DNA of 64,000 nt from Metapseudomonas otitidis (GTDB lineage: Bacteria > Pseudomonadota > Gammaproteobacteria > Pseudomonadales > Pseudomonadaceae). A model generated the notes under the pieces. It was not told the DNA's origin, did no database searches, and was given only the letters and a program-made list of their open reading frames with translations. The position numbers and the translations under genes are program-made. This document shows, one piece after another, positions 41,523 through 49,969 of this stretch; the stretch's first letter is position 1, and every line of letters begins with the position of its first letter. The DNA lies in the NCBI RefSeq assembly GCF_900111835.1, contig NZ_FOJP01000009.1:62001-126000 (forward strand), given 5' to 3'.

Positions 41523-41864
41523 ATGCATTCACGCGCGCTCCTGCTTGCAGCCGCTCTGGCCTCGGGGGCCGGCTGTGCGACGAAGATCGAGAACCCCACC
41601 GACTACCTCACCTTCCGCAACGAGCCCCTGGTGCGCCTGGTCAAGGAAGGCATGAGCAAGGAGCAGGTGCTGGCCATCGGCGGACGCCCGTCCTCCATCG
41701 TCCAGCGCAGCATCCACCCCGGCTCGTGCAACAACTACATCCTCAACCGCCAGGGCCACCAGCAGGCCTACCACGTCAGCTTCGGCGCCAATGGCCGCGT
41801 GCAGCACAGCGGCTTCATGACCTGCGGCCAGCGCGAGACGGTGGAACGCGACGGGCTGTTCTGA
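41523..41864 (+). CDS. OsmE-type outer-membrane lipoprotein, copy 2
   Basis: 113 residues. Lipobox GAGC, then the same pattern: ATKIENPTDYLTFRNEPLVRLVKEGMSKEQVLAIGGRPSSIVQRSIHPGSCNNYILNRQGHQQAYHVSFGANGRVQHSGFMTCGQRE. It is clearly a paralogue of 41030-41374, with similarity along the whole length. The N-terminal signal differs more than the mature part. The duplication is old enough for many substitutions, so both copies are probably kept. Confidence 0.85.
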   Translation: MHSRALLLAAALASGAGCATKIENPTDYLTFRNEPLVRLVKEGMSKEQVLAIGGRPSSIVQRSIHPGSCNNYILNRQGHQQAYHVSFGANGRVQHSGFMTCGQRETVERDGLF

Positions 41865-41978
41865 GGCACAGATTTCCTAAACTTTTCCCGCTTCGCCGCA
41901 CTCACACACCAGGGAGGCCGCTGCGCCTGCGACCCCAGAGTCGCGCCACGGCCCGAGAACCCGTGAAGGAGAACCGTG

Positions 41979-42515
41979 ATGAGTGACGTGCAACTGACCG
42001 ATGTGAACACCCTGCGCCAGCGCGCCCGCCAGAACGTGCTGGATGGCGCCGTGACCGAGGGCTACAACGCCGACCGCCCCACCGTGCTGCGCCTGCTGAA
42101 CGAAGCCCTGGCCACCGAGCTGGTCTGCCACCTGCGCTACAAGCGCCACTACTACATGGCCACCGGCCTCAAGGCGAGCATCGCCGCCGCCGAGTTCCTC
42201 GAACATGCCCAGCAGGAGCTGCAGCACGCCGACCAGCTGGCCGAGCGCATCGTGCAGCTGGGCGGCGAGCCCGACTTCAACCCCGCCGGGCTGGAAGCGC
42301 GCTCCCACGCCCAGTACGTGGCCGGCCGCAATCTGCGCGAGATGGTCACCGAGGACCTGATCGCCGAACGCATCGCCATCGACAGCTACCGCGAGATCGT
42401 GCAGTTCCTCGGCGACAAGGACCCGACCACCCGCCGCCTGTTCGAGGAGATCCTCGCCCAGGAGGAGGAACACGCCGACGACATGGCCGATATCCTCGAA
42501 GACCTCAAGGAATGA
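41979..42515 (+). CDS. Dps-like / bacterioferritin-like ferritin (DpsL-type)
   Basis: 178 residues. The ferritin fold carries LNEALATELVCHLRYKRHYYMATGL, EFLEHAQQELQHADQLAERIVQLGG and, late, EEILAQEEEHADDMADILEDL, with the ferroxidase-type glutamates and ExxH motifs. It is longer than Dps and resembles the P. aeruginosa PA4880 protein, described as Dps-like with a bacterioferritin-type iron centre. ATG 41979 is preferred over GTG 41976 because AAGGAGA is then 7 bases upstream. It probably protects DNA or stores iron during oxidative stress. Confidence 0.83.
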   Translation: MSDVQLTDVNTLRQRARQNVLDGAVTEGYNADRPTVLRLLNEALATELVCHLRYKRHYYMATGLKASIAAAEFLEHAQQELQHADQLAERIVQLGGEPDFNPAGLEARSHAQYVAGRNLREMVTEDLIAERIAIDSYREIVQFLGDKDPTTRRLFEEILAQEEEHADDMADILEDLKE

Positions 42516-42598
42516 TCGCCCGGGGCCATCATGCCCCTTGATCCCGGCGCGCGCTGGCCGCACAGTCTGCCGAGCAGACTGCCGAAGAGGACACGGCC

Positions 42599-43045
42599 AT
42601 GCGCGCGCGCATCATCGAACGCCCCGCCTTTCAGGTCATCGGACTGGAACGTCCGGACGCCCCGCCCGAGGACATCGGCCAGCTGTGGGAGCGCTTCCTG
42701 CCCCGCAGCGAGGAAATCAGCGGCCGCGATGGCGTGCCCTGCGGGCTCTGCCTGCACCGCCCCAACGGCGAGCTGGGCTATCTGGCCGGCTACCCGGTCA
42801 AGCCCGGCACCCCGGTGCCGGACGGCATGACCCTGATCGAGGTCCCCGCCGGTCGCTACGCCGTGTTCACCCACGTCGGCAGCACGCCGGACATCGCCCT
42901 CAGCTTCCAGGTGATCCACGACTTCCTGCTCGCCGAGCGCGGGCTGGAGGCCAGCCCCGGCATCTGCTTCGAGGAATACGGCGACGGCTTCCACGGCCCC
43001 CACGACCCGAAGTCGGAAACCCTGCTCTGGGTGCCGGTGTTCTGA
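42599..43045 (+). CDS. GyrI-like / AraC effector-binding domain protein
   Basis: 148 residues: IIERPAFQVIGLERPDAPPEDIGQLWERFLPRSEEI, then GYLAGYPVKPGTPVPDGMTLIEVPAGRYAVFTHVGSTPDIALSFQVIHDFLLAERGLEASPG, a stand-alone GyrI/SbmC-type fold without a DNA-binding part. EVPAGRYAVFTH is the hallmark strand. Family members bind small molecules or shield DNA gyrase. The ligand here is unknown. It converges on the AsmA gene, 15 bp apart. Confidence 0.84.
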   Translation: MRARIIERPAFQVIGLERPDAPPEDIGQLWERFLPRSEEISGRDGVPCGLCLHRPNGELGYLAGYPVKPGTPVPDGMTLIEVPAGRYAVFTHVGSTPDIALSFQVIHDFLLAERGLEASPGICFEEYGDGFHGPHDPKSETLLWVPVF

Positions 43046-43060
43046 CCCCGCCGCCCTCGC

Positions 43061-45100
43061 CTAGCGCGAGGGCTTGGCCAACAGGCCCTGGCAGGCGTTG
43101 CTGCCGCCCTCGCTGGGCGCCACCAGCGCCAGCAGCCCGGCCGCCGGAGCCACCACCGCCCCCAGCACCACCATGCCCGCACCCCGCGCCAGCAGCGGCA
43201 CCGTCTTGACCCCGGCATCGGGCTTCCTGAAGGTGCCGCGCACGTAGAGCGGCGAGCGCAGGGAGAAGATGCGCAAGCCCTTGGACTCGGGGCTCACCGT
43301 CAGGTCCAGCCGTTCGCTGGCCAGGTTGGCGCTGCCGTCCACCTGCACCAGGGCGTTCTCGGTGTCCAGCAGGAACAGCCGGGGCGTCACCAGCCCTCGC
43401 GTCACCTGCAGGTCGGCGGCGGCGCAGTTGATCTTCACCTCGTCGTCACCGAACAGCTTGCCCACCAGGTAGTTGCCCAGGTTGAGGCCGGCGATCTCCA
43501 TCAGCCCACGGCTGACCGCGCCGTCGTTCATCAACAGCTTGAGGTTGCCGTTGGCGCTGCCCAGCAACGCCGCCACGGAGTTGCCGCTGCCGGCCAGGTC
43601 GGCGTCGCCGTTCAGCTCGCCGAAGCTGGTGCGCATCGGCTCGAAGGTGGGGAACAGCTGCTTGAGCTTGAAGTGCCGCGCACTGAGGCGGGCGCGGCCT
43701 TGCAGGGGCACGCGGCCGCCCTCCAGGCGCACGGTGGACTCCAGGGTGCCGCCGGCCATGCCGAAGCGCAGGGGTTCAAGGCTCAGCGTGCCGTCGTCCA
43801 GCACCAGGTGGGCCTCGAGGTCGTTGAAGGGCAGCTTGTCGCTGTGGACGATGCGCTTGCCGGTGAAGCGCACATCGGCATCCATCACCCGCCAGCGCTC
43901 GGTGCGGAACTCCTCCACCGGCAGCACCTTGTCCGCCGGCTGCTGGCGGGTGACGCCACGGGCCTTCTTCTCGGCGTTGGAATCGGCGCCGATCAGCGGC
44001 GCCAAGTCGGCGAAGCGCAGCTGGTTGGAGGTGAGCGCGCCGGAGAGCTTCGGCCGGGGCTGGCCTGCCAGGTAATGCAGGTCGCCGTGGATGTCGCTGT
44101 CGCCGATGGCGCCGTTGAAGCCCTGGTAGTGGAACTGCGCCCCACCGGCGTCGCGCAACTGCGCCACCAGGCGGCCATCGGTGGAATAGGCCGGGGTGTC
44201 CGGCAGGGTCACGCCGGTGAGCGGGTAGAGATTGCCCAGGCTGTCGCCGGACAGCGCCAGGCGCAGGTCCAACGCCCCCAGGTGGGTCGGATCGGTGAGG
44301 GTGCCGGCCACCGCGATACGGGTCGCGCCAATGCGCACATCGGCCTGCAGCGGGAACGGCCGCCGGGCATCCTTCAGCGCCAGCAGGCCGCCGACCTTGC
44401 CGGTGCCCGTCAGGGCCTGGCCCTTGTAGCGCCCCTTGGCGCTCCAGCCGAAGGCGTAGTCCTGGGGCGTGGCGCCTTGCTCCGCCGCCTTGCCGGCGAC
44501 CTGCTCGCCGACGATGTCGCTGAACGGAATGGGCTGGCCCAACGGGTCCACCTGCAGGGTGAGGCGGGTCTGGGTGGGGGCGTCGTCCACCTTCACCTCG
44601 CCCTGGTCGAAACCGATGGCGCCGATGTCCAGCGTCCACGCCGACGGCGCGTCGCCGTCCTGCTGCGGGGTGTCGAAGGTCCAGTTGTTGCGCCCGTCGG
44701 CCTGGCGCCGCAGGTCCGCTCGGGGTTCGGTGAGGTCGATGCGGGGAATGCTCACGGTCTTCCACAGCAGGGGCAGCGGCGACAGGCTCAGCTCCACCCG
44801 CGCCAGGCTGGCGAAGGGGCCTTCACCGGCCCACTCCGGGTTGCCCAGCACCAGGTCCTCGGCCTTCACGTGGGGCCAGGGCACCCAGGCGCGCAGGCCG
44901 GGCTCGGTGGGCTCGCGCTGCCAACTCACGCTCAGGTCCCCGCGAATGGCGAACGGCCGCCCAAGGGCTGCGGACACCCGCTCATTGAGGGGCGCCTTGA
45001 TGCGGTTCCAGTCGAAGGTGGCGATGAACACCCCCAACCCGACCAGCACGGCCACCAGGCTGCCAACGGTCCAAGCGAGGATTCTGCGTCCGCGCGTCAT
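43061..45100 (-). CDS. AsmA-family inner-membrane-anchored protein
   Basis: 679 residues. One N-terminal membrane helix (ILAWTVGSLVAVLVGLGVFIATFDWNRIKAPLNERVSAALGRPFAIRG) is followed by the AsmA domain and a C-terminal AsmA-type module (GSANGNLKLLMNDGAVSRGLMEIAGLNLGNYLVGKLFGDDEVKINCAAADLQVTRGLV). AsmA-like proteins are elongated and are thought to move phospholipids between the membranes or to affect outer-membrane assembly. The C-terminus has a further hydrophobic stretch. It is a single-gene unit. Confidence 0.88.
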   Translation of the reverse strand: MTRGRRILAWTVGSLVAVLVGLGVFIATFDWNRIKAPLNERVSAALGRPFAIRGDLSVSWQREPTEPGLRAWVPWPHVKAEDLVLGNPEWAGEGPFASLARVELSLSPLPLLWKTVSIPRIDLTEPRADLRRQADGRNNWTFDTPQQDGDAPSAWTLDIGAIGFDQGEVKVDDAPTQTRLTLQVDPLGQPIPFSDIVGEQVAGKAAEQGATPQDYAFGWSAKGRYKGQALTGTGKVGGLLALKDARRPFPLQADVRIGATRIAVAGTLTDPTHLGALDLRLALSGDSLGNLYPLTGVTLPDTPAYSTDGRLVAQLRDAGGAQFHYQGFNGAIGDSDIHGDLHYLAGQPRPKLSGALTSNQLRFADLAPLIGADSNAEKKARGVTRQQPADKVLPVEEFRTERWRVMDADVRFTGKRIVHSDKLPFNDLEAHLVLDDGTLSLEPLRFGMAGGTLESTVRLEGGRVPLQGRARLSARHFKLKQLFPTFEPMRTSFGELNGDADLAGSGNSVAALLGSANGNLKLLMNDGAVSRGLMEIAGLNLGNYLVGKLFGDDEVKINCAAADLQVTRGLVTPRLFLLDTENALVQVDGSANLASERLDLTVSPESKGLRIFSLRSPLYVRGTFRKPDAGVKTVPLLARGAGMVVLGAVVAPAAGLLALVAPSEGGSNACQGLLAKPSR

Positions 45101-45375
45101 GCCTATCTCCCGTGTTCGGTATCAGCGAGCCACTACCGGCCTTTCCCATCCGACTGGCAAACGCACCGGATGACTCCGCAAACGAGCCGCCCCGTCACTC
45201 GGATCACGCTCGCAGCGCGCCGCCCAAGGGGCGCAAGGCACTGATTCGACAAGGTATTTCCAACCATCAGCGATGTCGATGGCGACTATCGCGGTTGTTC
45301 ACTTCCTGACCAGCGTGCCGCTGCGGAACATAGGCCCCGTCGCCACAACGGCCCCCCACTTCCAGGAGAACCACC

Positions 45376-45849
45376 ATGAAAAGCCAAGCCCTCGCCGTCC
45401 TCTTCCTCGCCGGCCTGTTCGCTGTACCGGTCGTCCAATCCGCCGTGTCCTACACCGTTGCCGAAGATGGCTCGGCCCGTACTCAGGGCTTCCGCGTCGC
45501 TGAAGACGGTTCGGCTCGTACCCAAGGCTTCCGCGTTGCCGAAGACGGTTCGGCTCGTACCCAAGGCTTCCGCGTCGCTGAGGACGGTTCGGCCCGCACC
45601 CAGGGCTTCCGCGTCGCTGAAGACGGCTCGGCTCGCACCCAAGGCTTCCGCGTCGCCGAGGATGGTTCGGACCGTACCCAGGGCTTCCGCGTTGCCGAAG
45701 ACGGTTCGGCTCGTACCCAAGGCTTCCGCGTCGCTGAAGACGGTTCGGACCGCACCCAGGGCTTCCGCGTCGCCGAGGACGGCTCGGCTCGCACCCAAGG
45801 CTTCCGCGTAGCTGAAGGCGGTGCTGATCGCTCCAACCGCGTGGCCTGA
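45376..45849 (+). CDS. Secreted protein with nine 13-residue tandem repeats
   Basis: 157 residues. A signal peptide (about 1-23, ending VVQSA) is followed from residue 27 by nine repeats of the type RVAEDGSARTQGF (units 6 and 8 have SDR instead of SAR; unit 1 starts with T) and a tenth degenerate unit ending ADRSNRVA. The 39-bp DNA units differ almost only at third codon positions, so the protein sequence is being kept. AGGAGA precedes ATG 45376, and a terminator follows at 45874. No function is known to me. A related protein with one repeat-like end is encoded next to it (46060-46281). Confidence 0.85.
   Translation: MKSQALAVLFLAGLFAVPVVQSAVSYTVAEDGSARTQGFRVAEDGSARTQGFRVAEDGSARTQGFRVAEDGSARTQGFRVAEDGSARTQGFRVAEDGSDRTQGFRVAEDGSARTQGFRVAEDGSDRTQGFRVAEDGSARTQGFRVAEGGADRSNRVA
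45454..45804 (+). repeat. 39-bp tandem repeat array, nine units
   Basis: Nine consecutive 39-bp units (45454-45804), plus a degenerate tenth to 45846, encode the 13-residue repeats. Synonymous changes dominate (for example GTC/GTT, GCT/GCC, GAA/GAG, CAA/CAG). The unit length is a multiple of three, so several other frames on both strands are also open. Confidence 0.9.
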
Positions 45850-45873
45850 TGCGAGCCAGCGGTCACTGCAGTC

Positions 45874-45899
45874 AAAGCCCGGCACAGGCCGGGCTTTTT
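45874..45899 (+). terminator. Intrinsic terminator of the repeat-protein gene
   Basis: AAAGCCCGGC-ACAG-GCCGGGCTTT is a 10-bp stem followed directly by further T residues, 25 bp after the stop codon. Confidence 0.85.
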
Positions 45900-46059
45900 G
45901 TTGGCTGTGCCCAATGAGGTGTTACGGGGCCAAGCTGGTTATCAGGATCAATGCCATCACCTCCATCAATGACCACCATCGCCCACCTTCACTTCTCCCC
46001 GGGCGCCCGATCCGTACCCTAGGCAACGTGTCTTTCACACCTTGCAGAGGAGTCCGATC

Positions 46060-46281
46060 ATGAAAGCCCACGCCCTCGCCGCCCTCTTCCTCAGCGTCCT
46101 GTCCAGCGCCGCCTTTGCCCTGCCCGCCGAACACCCGCCCGTGCTCGGTGAAGCCCGCGATGGCGCGGCCGAACGGCCGGTGGTGGAGCCGCTGGCCGGC
46201 AACCGGGTTCAGCACGCCCCCGCCCAATGGCTGGCCGAAGGCGGCTCGGACCGCCTGCTGCGCGCCCACGGCGCCGCCTGA
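46060..46281 (+). CDS. Small secreted paralogue of the repeat protein
   Basis: 73 residues. The signal MKAHALAALFLSVLSSAAFA is similar to that of the repeat protein (MKSQALAVLFLAGLF), and the C-terminus WLAEGGSDRLLRAHGAA resembles a single repeat end (RVAEGGADRSNRVA). The mature region between is different (LPAEHPPVLGEARDGAAERPVVEPLAGNR). AGAGGAG precedes ATG 46060. It seems to be an unexpanded family member that shows the state before repeat amplification. Function unknown. Confidence 0.7.
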   Translation: MKAHALAALFLSVLSSAAFALPAEHPPVLGEARDGAAERPVVEPLAGNRVQHAPAQWLAEGGSDRLLRAHGAA

Positions 46282-46283
46282 GG

Positions 46284-47366
46284 TCAGGCCGCCGGCAGCG
46301 CGGCTTCCGGCCGGCGGTAGACCCAGATGCGCCGCAGCACGGTGGCGAACTGCCGGGACAGGCGCCCGGTGTTGTACTCCTGCCCGTAGCGCCGGGCGAT
46401 CTCCCGTACCTCCACCGCGAGCTGGCCGTAGCGGCGGGCCGGGAGGTCGGGGAACAGGTGGTGCTCGATCTGGTGGCTGAGGTTGCCGGTCATGAAGTGC
46501 AGCAGCGGGCCGCCCTCCAGGTTGCTGGAGCCCCGCAGCTGACGCAGGTACCACTGGCCACGGGTCTCCCCTTCCAGCACTTCCGGCGGGAACACTGCCG
46601 CCCGCTCGGTGAAATGCCCGCAGAAGATCACCGTGAAGGTCCACAGGTTGCGGATCAGGTTCGCCAGTGCATTGCCCGCCAGCACCGCCCAGGCATTGGC
46701 CCCCAGCAGCAGCGCCAGCAGCGGGAACACCCCGTAGTCCTTGACCAGCTGGCGCAGCACCTTGGCGTTGAAGGTGCGCAGGCGCGGGCGCAGTTCCTCC
46801 AGGGTCATGCGGCCCTTGAGGTACTTGTCCAGGCGCAGGTGCTGCACCGCCACGGCGAACTGGAACAACAGCGCCTGCAGCGTCACCCACAGCGGCTGCC
46901 AGCGGAAGAACGGTTTCCAGCGCTGCTCGGGGAACAGCCGCACCAGCCCGTAGCCGACATCGTCGTCGTGCCCCAGCACGTTGGTGTAGGTGTGGTGGAT
47001 GTGGTTGTGGGTGTGCCGCCAGAAGTCGGCCGGCCCGACGATGTCCCACTCGTAGGTGCGCCCGGCGAATTCCGGGTCGTTCATCCAGTCGTACTGGCCA
47101 TGCATGACGTTATGGCCCAGCTCCATGTTCTCGATGATCTTGCCCAGCCCCAGCAGCAGGCTGCCCAGCAGCCAGGTGGGCGGGAACCAGCCCAGCATCA
47201 GCAGGGCCCGGCCGCTCCAGCAGCAGGCCCGGGCGATGCTGCGCACGCGGCGGATGTAGCGTGCGTCGGTCTCGCCCAGGTCGGCCAGGGTGCGCTGGCG
47301 CAGGGCGTCCAGTTCTTCGCCGAAGGCACGGGCGGCCTCGGCATCGAGGGGGCGGTCGTGGCGCAT
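46284..47366 (-). CDS. desB: Acyl-CoA delta-9 desaturase
   Basis: 360 residues of the membrane fatty-acid desaturase family. The three histidine clusters that bind the di-iron centre are HNVMH (in MELGHNVMHGQYDW), HTHNHIHH and HQIEHH. Two pairs of membrane helices flank them. It inserts a cis double bond into long saturated acyl chains supplied as acyl-CoA. ATG 47366 has GAGGA 7 bases upstream and is preferred over the GTG at 47381, which overlaps the upstream stop. It follows the reductase gene, which supplies electrons, and is under DesT control. Confidence 0.93.
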   Translation of the reverse strand: MRHDRPLDAEAARAFGEELDALRQRTLADLGETDARYIRRVRSIARACCWSGRALLMLGWFPPTWLLGSLLLGLGKIIENMELGHNVMHGQYDWMNDPEFAGRTYEWDIVGPADFWRHTHNHIHHTYTNVLGHDDDVGYGLVRLFPEQRWKPFFRWQPLWVTLQALLFQFAVAVQHLRLDKYLKGRMTLEELRPRLRTFNAKVLRQLVKDYGVFPLLALLLGANAWAVLAGNALANLIRNLWTFTVIFCGHFTERAAVFPPEVLEGETRGQWYLRQLRGSSNLEGGPLLHFMTGNLSHQIEHHLFPDLPARRYGQLAVEVREIARRYGQEYNTGRLSRQFATVLRRIWVYRRPEAALPAA

Positions 47367-47377
47367 GGCAGTCCTCG

Positions 47378-48484
47378 TCACAGGTCGAGCGTCACGTCGC
47401 CCACCGGGGCGCTGACGCAGAGGCGGATGGGTTGGTCGGGCTCGTGCTGGATGGCGCCGCTGCGCAGGTCACGCACCGCACCGCTGAGCAGCCGGCAGGT
47501 GCATTGCGCGCAGACGCCCTGGCGGCAGCCGTGGGCCGGCCGCAGGCCCAGGGCCTCGGCCTGTTCCAGCAGGCTGCCGTGGGTGTCGCCCTCACCGTCG
47601 ATGCGGGAGCGGGCGAAGCCCAGGCGCACGGTCTGGCTGGCCGAAGACGGCGCCGTACGCGGCAGGCTGAAGGCCTCCAGTTGCAGGCGACCGGCGCGGG
47701 GCGCGGCCTGCCACCACTGGCGCACCGTGTCGACGAAGCCGTGGGGGCCGCAGACCAGCAGGTCCCGAGGTGCCAGGCCGGCCAGGTGCTCCGGCTGGAA
47801 GCGCCCGGCCAGTTCACCGGGCGCCGGCGCATCGCCGCTGAGGCCCCAGCGCACGTTGAAGTTCGGGTAGCGCCGGGCCAGGGCCAGCAGCTCATCGACG
47901 AAGGCCCGCTGGCCCCGTTCGCGCACGTAGTGCAGCAGCGTCACCGGCGTGGAGAAGCCCCGCGCCAGCGCCTCCCGCAGCAGGCCGAGCAGCGGCGTGA
48001 TGCCGCTGCCGGCGGCCAGCAGGAGCACATCGCCCTGCCCCTCGGGCCAGCTCAGCTCGCCCTCGGCCTGGCTCAGCTCCAGCACCTGCCCCACCTCCAC
48101 CCGCTCCAGCAGGTGGCCGGACAGGCGCCCACCCGGCTGGCGGCGCACCGCCAGCTCGACACGGCCATCGCCATGCACGGCCGTCAGGCTGTAGCTGCGC
48201 GCCAGGCGCACGCCGTCCAGCGCCAGGTGCAGCTGCACGTGCTGGCCGGCCCGCCAGTGGCGGGCGTTGCCGTTGCAGCGCAGGGTCAGCGCCAGCATGT
48301 CCTGGGCCACCCAGCGACGCCCCTCGACGCGGGCGAACACCCGGTTCAGGCGCAGCACCGGGTGCAGCCGGGCGAGAAAGAAATCCACCTCCGACTCGCG
48401 CAGCCAGGCCCGGCGCACCAGCGCACGCAACGGAGCCAGCCACGCGCCGAGTCGGCGGGCCAGGGAAAAGGGGATGAGGGCCAT
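47378..48484 (-). CDS. Ferredoxin-NADP reductase partner of the desaturase
   Basis: 368 residues. An FAD-binding domain (LARSYSLTAVHG), an NAD-binding domain (LLLAAGSGITPLLGLLREAL and LLVCGPHGFV) and a C-terminal plant-type 2Fe-2S domain with HGCRQGVCAQCTC and a last cysteine in RLCVS. It passes electrons from NADPH to the desaturase. The start at 48484 (MALIPF) is preferred over the upstream codon 48511. It is the first gene of the des operon, and two DesT operators lie between it and desT (48495-48554). Confidence 0.92.
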   Translation of the reverse strand: MALIPFSLARRLGAWLAPLRALVRRAWLRESEVDFFLARLHPVLRLNRVFARVEGRRWVAQDMLALTLRCNGNARHWRAGQHVQLHLALDGVRLARSYSLTAVHGDGRVELAVRRQPGGRLSGHLLERVEVGQVLELSQAEGELSWPEGQGDVLLLAAGSGITPLLGLLREALARGFSTPVTLLHYVRERGQRAFVDELLALARRYPNFNVRWGLSGDAPAPGELAGRFQPEHLAGLAPRDLLVCGPHGFVDTVRQWWQAAPRAGRLQLEAFSLPRTAPSSASQTVRLGFARSRIDGEGDTHGSLLEQAEALGLRPAHGCRQGVCAQCTCRLLSGAVRDLRSGAIQHEPDQPIRLCVSAPVGDVTLDL

Positions 48485-48494
48485 GGATCTATCC

Positions 48495-48512
48495 AGTGAA
48501 CAGTCGTGCACT
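48495..48512. promoter_or_regulatory. DesT operator 1
   Basis: AGTGAACAGTCGTGCACT is an imperfect dyad (AGTGAAC / GTGCACT, 6 of 7 pairs) beginning 11 bp before the reductase start codon. It closely matches operator 2, 42 bp away. Confidence 0.75.
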
Positions 48513-48536
48513 AGGCTGCCTGAAGGCGGGAATTCC

Positions 48537-48554
48537 AGTCAACAGTCGTTCACT
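48537..48554. promoter_or_regulatory. DesT operator 2
   Basis: AGTCAACAGTCGTTCACT matches operator 1 at 16 of 18 positions and lies 42 bp, about four helical turns, from it, in the same orientation. Both sit in the divergent reductase-desT region, where the TetR-type DesT regulator is known to bind in P. aeruginosa. Confidence 0.75.
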
Positions 48555-48661
48555 GAAAAATCCGACGCCCGCCCTCCAGCCCCACCGGGCGCCGCGCAAC
48601 TTGCACCAATGCGGTGACAGCCCCTAGAGTGCGGCCCATTCTTCGGCCTCGACTTCGCTCC

Positions 48662-49297
48662 ATGTCCACGACGCCCCGCTCGGAACAGAAACAGCAGACC
48701 CGCCACGCTCTGATGGACGCGGCGCGCCAGCTGATGGACAGCGGACGCGGCTTCGGCAGCCTGAGCCTGCGGGAAGTCGCCCGCACCGCCGGCATCGTGC
48801 CCACCGGCTTCTACCGCCACTTCGCCGACATGGACCAGCTCGGCCTGGCCCTGGTGGAGGAAGTGGGCGAGACCTTCCGCGCCACCATCCGCGTGGTGCG
48901 CCACAACGAATTCGAGATGGGCGGGATCATCGACGCCTCGGTGCGCATCTTCCTCGACGCCGTCGCCGCCAACCGTGGCCAGTTCCTGTTCCTCGCCCGC
49001 GAGCAGTACGGCGGCTCGCAACCGGTGCGCCAGGCCATCGCCGCCCTGCGCGAGCGCATCACCGACGACCTGGCCGCCGACCTCAAGCTGATCAACCGCA
49101 TGCCGCACCTGGACGACGACGCCCTCGACGTGGTCTCCGACCTGGTGGTGAAGACCGTCTTCGCCACCCTGCCCGAGCTGATCGACCCGCCCGCCCGCGA
49201 CTTGCCGGCGCACCTCACCCCGGCGGCGAAGATCACCCAGCAACTGCGCTTCATCATGATCGGCGGCAAGCACTGGCACGGCCTCGGCCGGGCCTGA
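48662..49297 (+). CDS. desT: DesT, TetR-family regulator of fatty-acid desaturation
   Basis: 211 residues. HTH at about 14-60 (TRHALMDAARQLMDSGRGFGSLSLREVARTAGIVPTGFYRHFADMDQLG). GIVPTGFYRHF is typical of DesT/FabR regulators, which sense the ratio of saturated to unsaturated acyl-CoA. It is divergent from the reductase-desB operon with two operator repeats between. In P. aeruginosa DesT represses desCB and is relieved by unsaturated acyl-CoA. The start ATG 48662 begins the family sequence. Confidence 0.93.
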   Translation: MSTTPRSEQKQQTRHALMDAARQLMDSGRGFGSLSLREVARTAGIVPTGFYRHFADMDQLGLALVEEVGETFRATIRVVRHNEFEMGGIIDASVRIFLDAVAANRGQFLFLAREQYGGSQPVRQAIAALRERITDDLAADLKLINRMPHLDDDALDVVSDLVVKTVFATLPELIDPPARDLPAHLTPAAKITQQLRFIMIGGKHWHGLGRA

Positions 49298-49468
49298 AGC
49301 TGACCGAAGCGTCAGCGCACCATTTCGACCCACGCCACGCACCAATAGCGCGCACCCGAGCGCCCCGTCCTTGCGCACCCACGCGCCACAGGCCCGCGCC
49401 CCGGGCGTTTCGCCGTCTTGGCAAGCCCCTTGCTGAGGCACCGGCATTGCACACTGCCGGAACTGCCC

Positions 49469-49969
49469 ATGCTGGTCATCCAGGAACGCCTCCCGCCCCG
49501 CGAGCAGTGGGACGAAGAACTGCTGCTCACCTACGAAGCGCGAAGCAAGAGCCGCCTGCGCTGCTTCACCGTCGCCGGTGAAGACGTCGGGCTGTTTCTC
49601 GAACGGGGCCAGCCGCCCCTGCGCGACGGCGACTGCCTGCTGGCCGGGGATGGCCGCGTCGTGCGCGTCCGTGCCCGGCCCGAGGCCCTGCTCCACGTCA
49701 CCTGCGCCAACGCCTTCGAACTGACCCGCGCCGCCTACCACCTGGGCAATCGCCACGTCGCCCTGCAGATCGGCGACGGCTGGCTGCGCCTGCTGGACGA
49801 CTACGTGCTCAAGGCCATGCTCGAACAGCTCGGTGCCACGGTGACCGCCGTGGAGGCCGGCTTCCAGCCCGAGCACGGCGCCTACGGCGGCGGCCACCAC
49901 CACTCCCACCAACTGGAAGCCGACTTCAACTACGCCCCGCGCCTGCACCAGTTCGGAGTGCGCCCGTGA
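49469..49969 (+). CDS. ureE: UreE urease nickel-delivery chaperone
   Basis: 166 residues. It opens MLVIQERLPPREQWDEELLLTYEARSKSRLRC and has the metal-binding C-terminal domain (CANAFELTRAAYHLGNRHVALQIGDGWLRLLDDYVLKAMLEQLG), ending in a histidine-bearing tail GGHHHSHQLEADF. It stores nickel and delivers it to apo-urease. It is the first of ureE-ureF-ureG, and its stop overlaps the GTG of ureF by 4 bp. Confidence 0.94.
   Translation: MLVIQERLPPREQWDEELLLTYEARSKSRLRCFTVAGEDVGLFLERGQPPLRDGDCLLAGDGRVVRVRARPEALLHVTCANAFELTRAAYHLGNRHVALQIGDGWLRLLDDYVLKAMLEQLGATVTAVEAGFQPEHGAYGGGHHHSHQLEADFNYAPRLHQFGVRP

Noticed and set aside
45286-45885. Long open frames on the minus strand and in another plus frame across the 39-bp repeats
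   Set aside because: The repeat length is a multiple of three and free of stops in several frames, so openness is automatic. Signal peptide, ribosome-binding site and synonymous variation all favour only the plus-strand frame 45376-45849.
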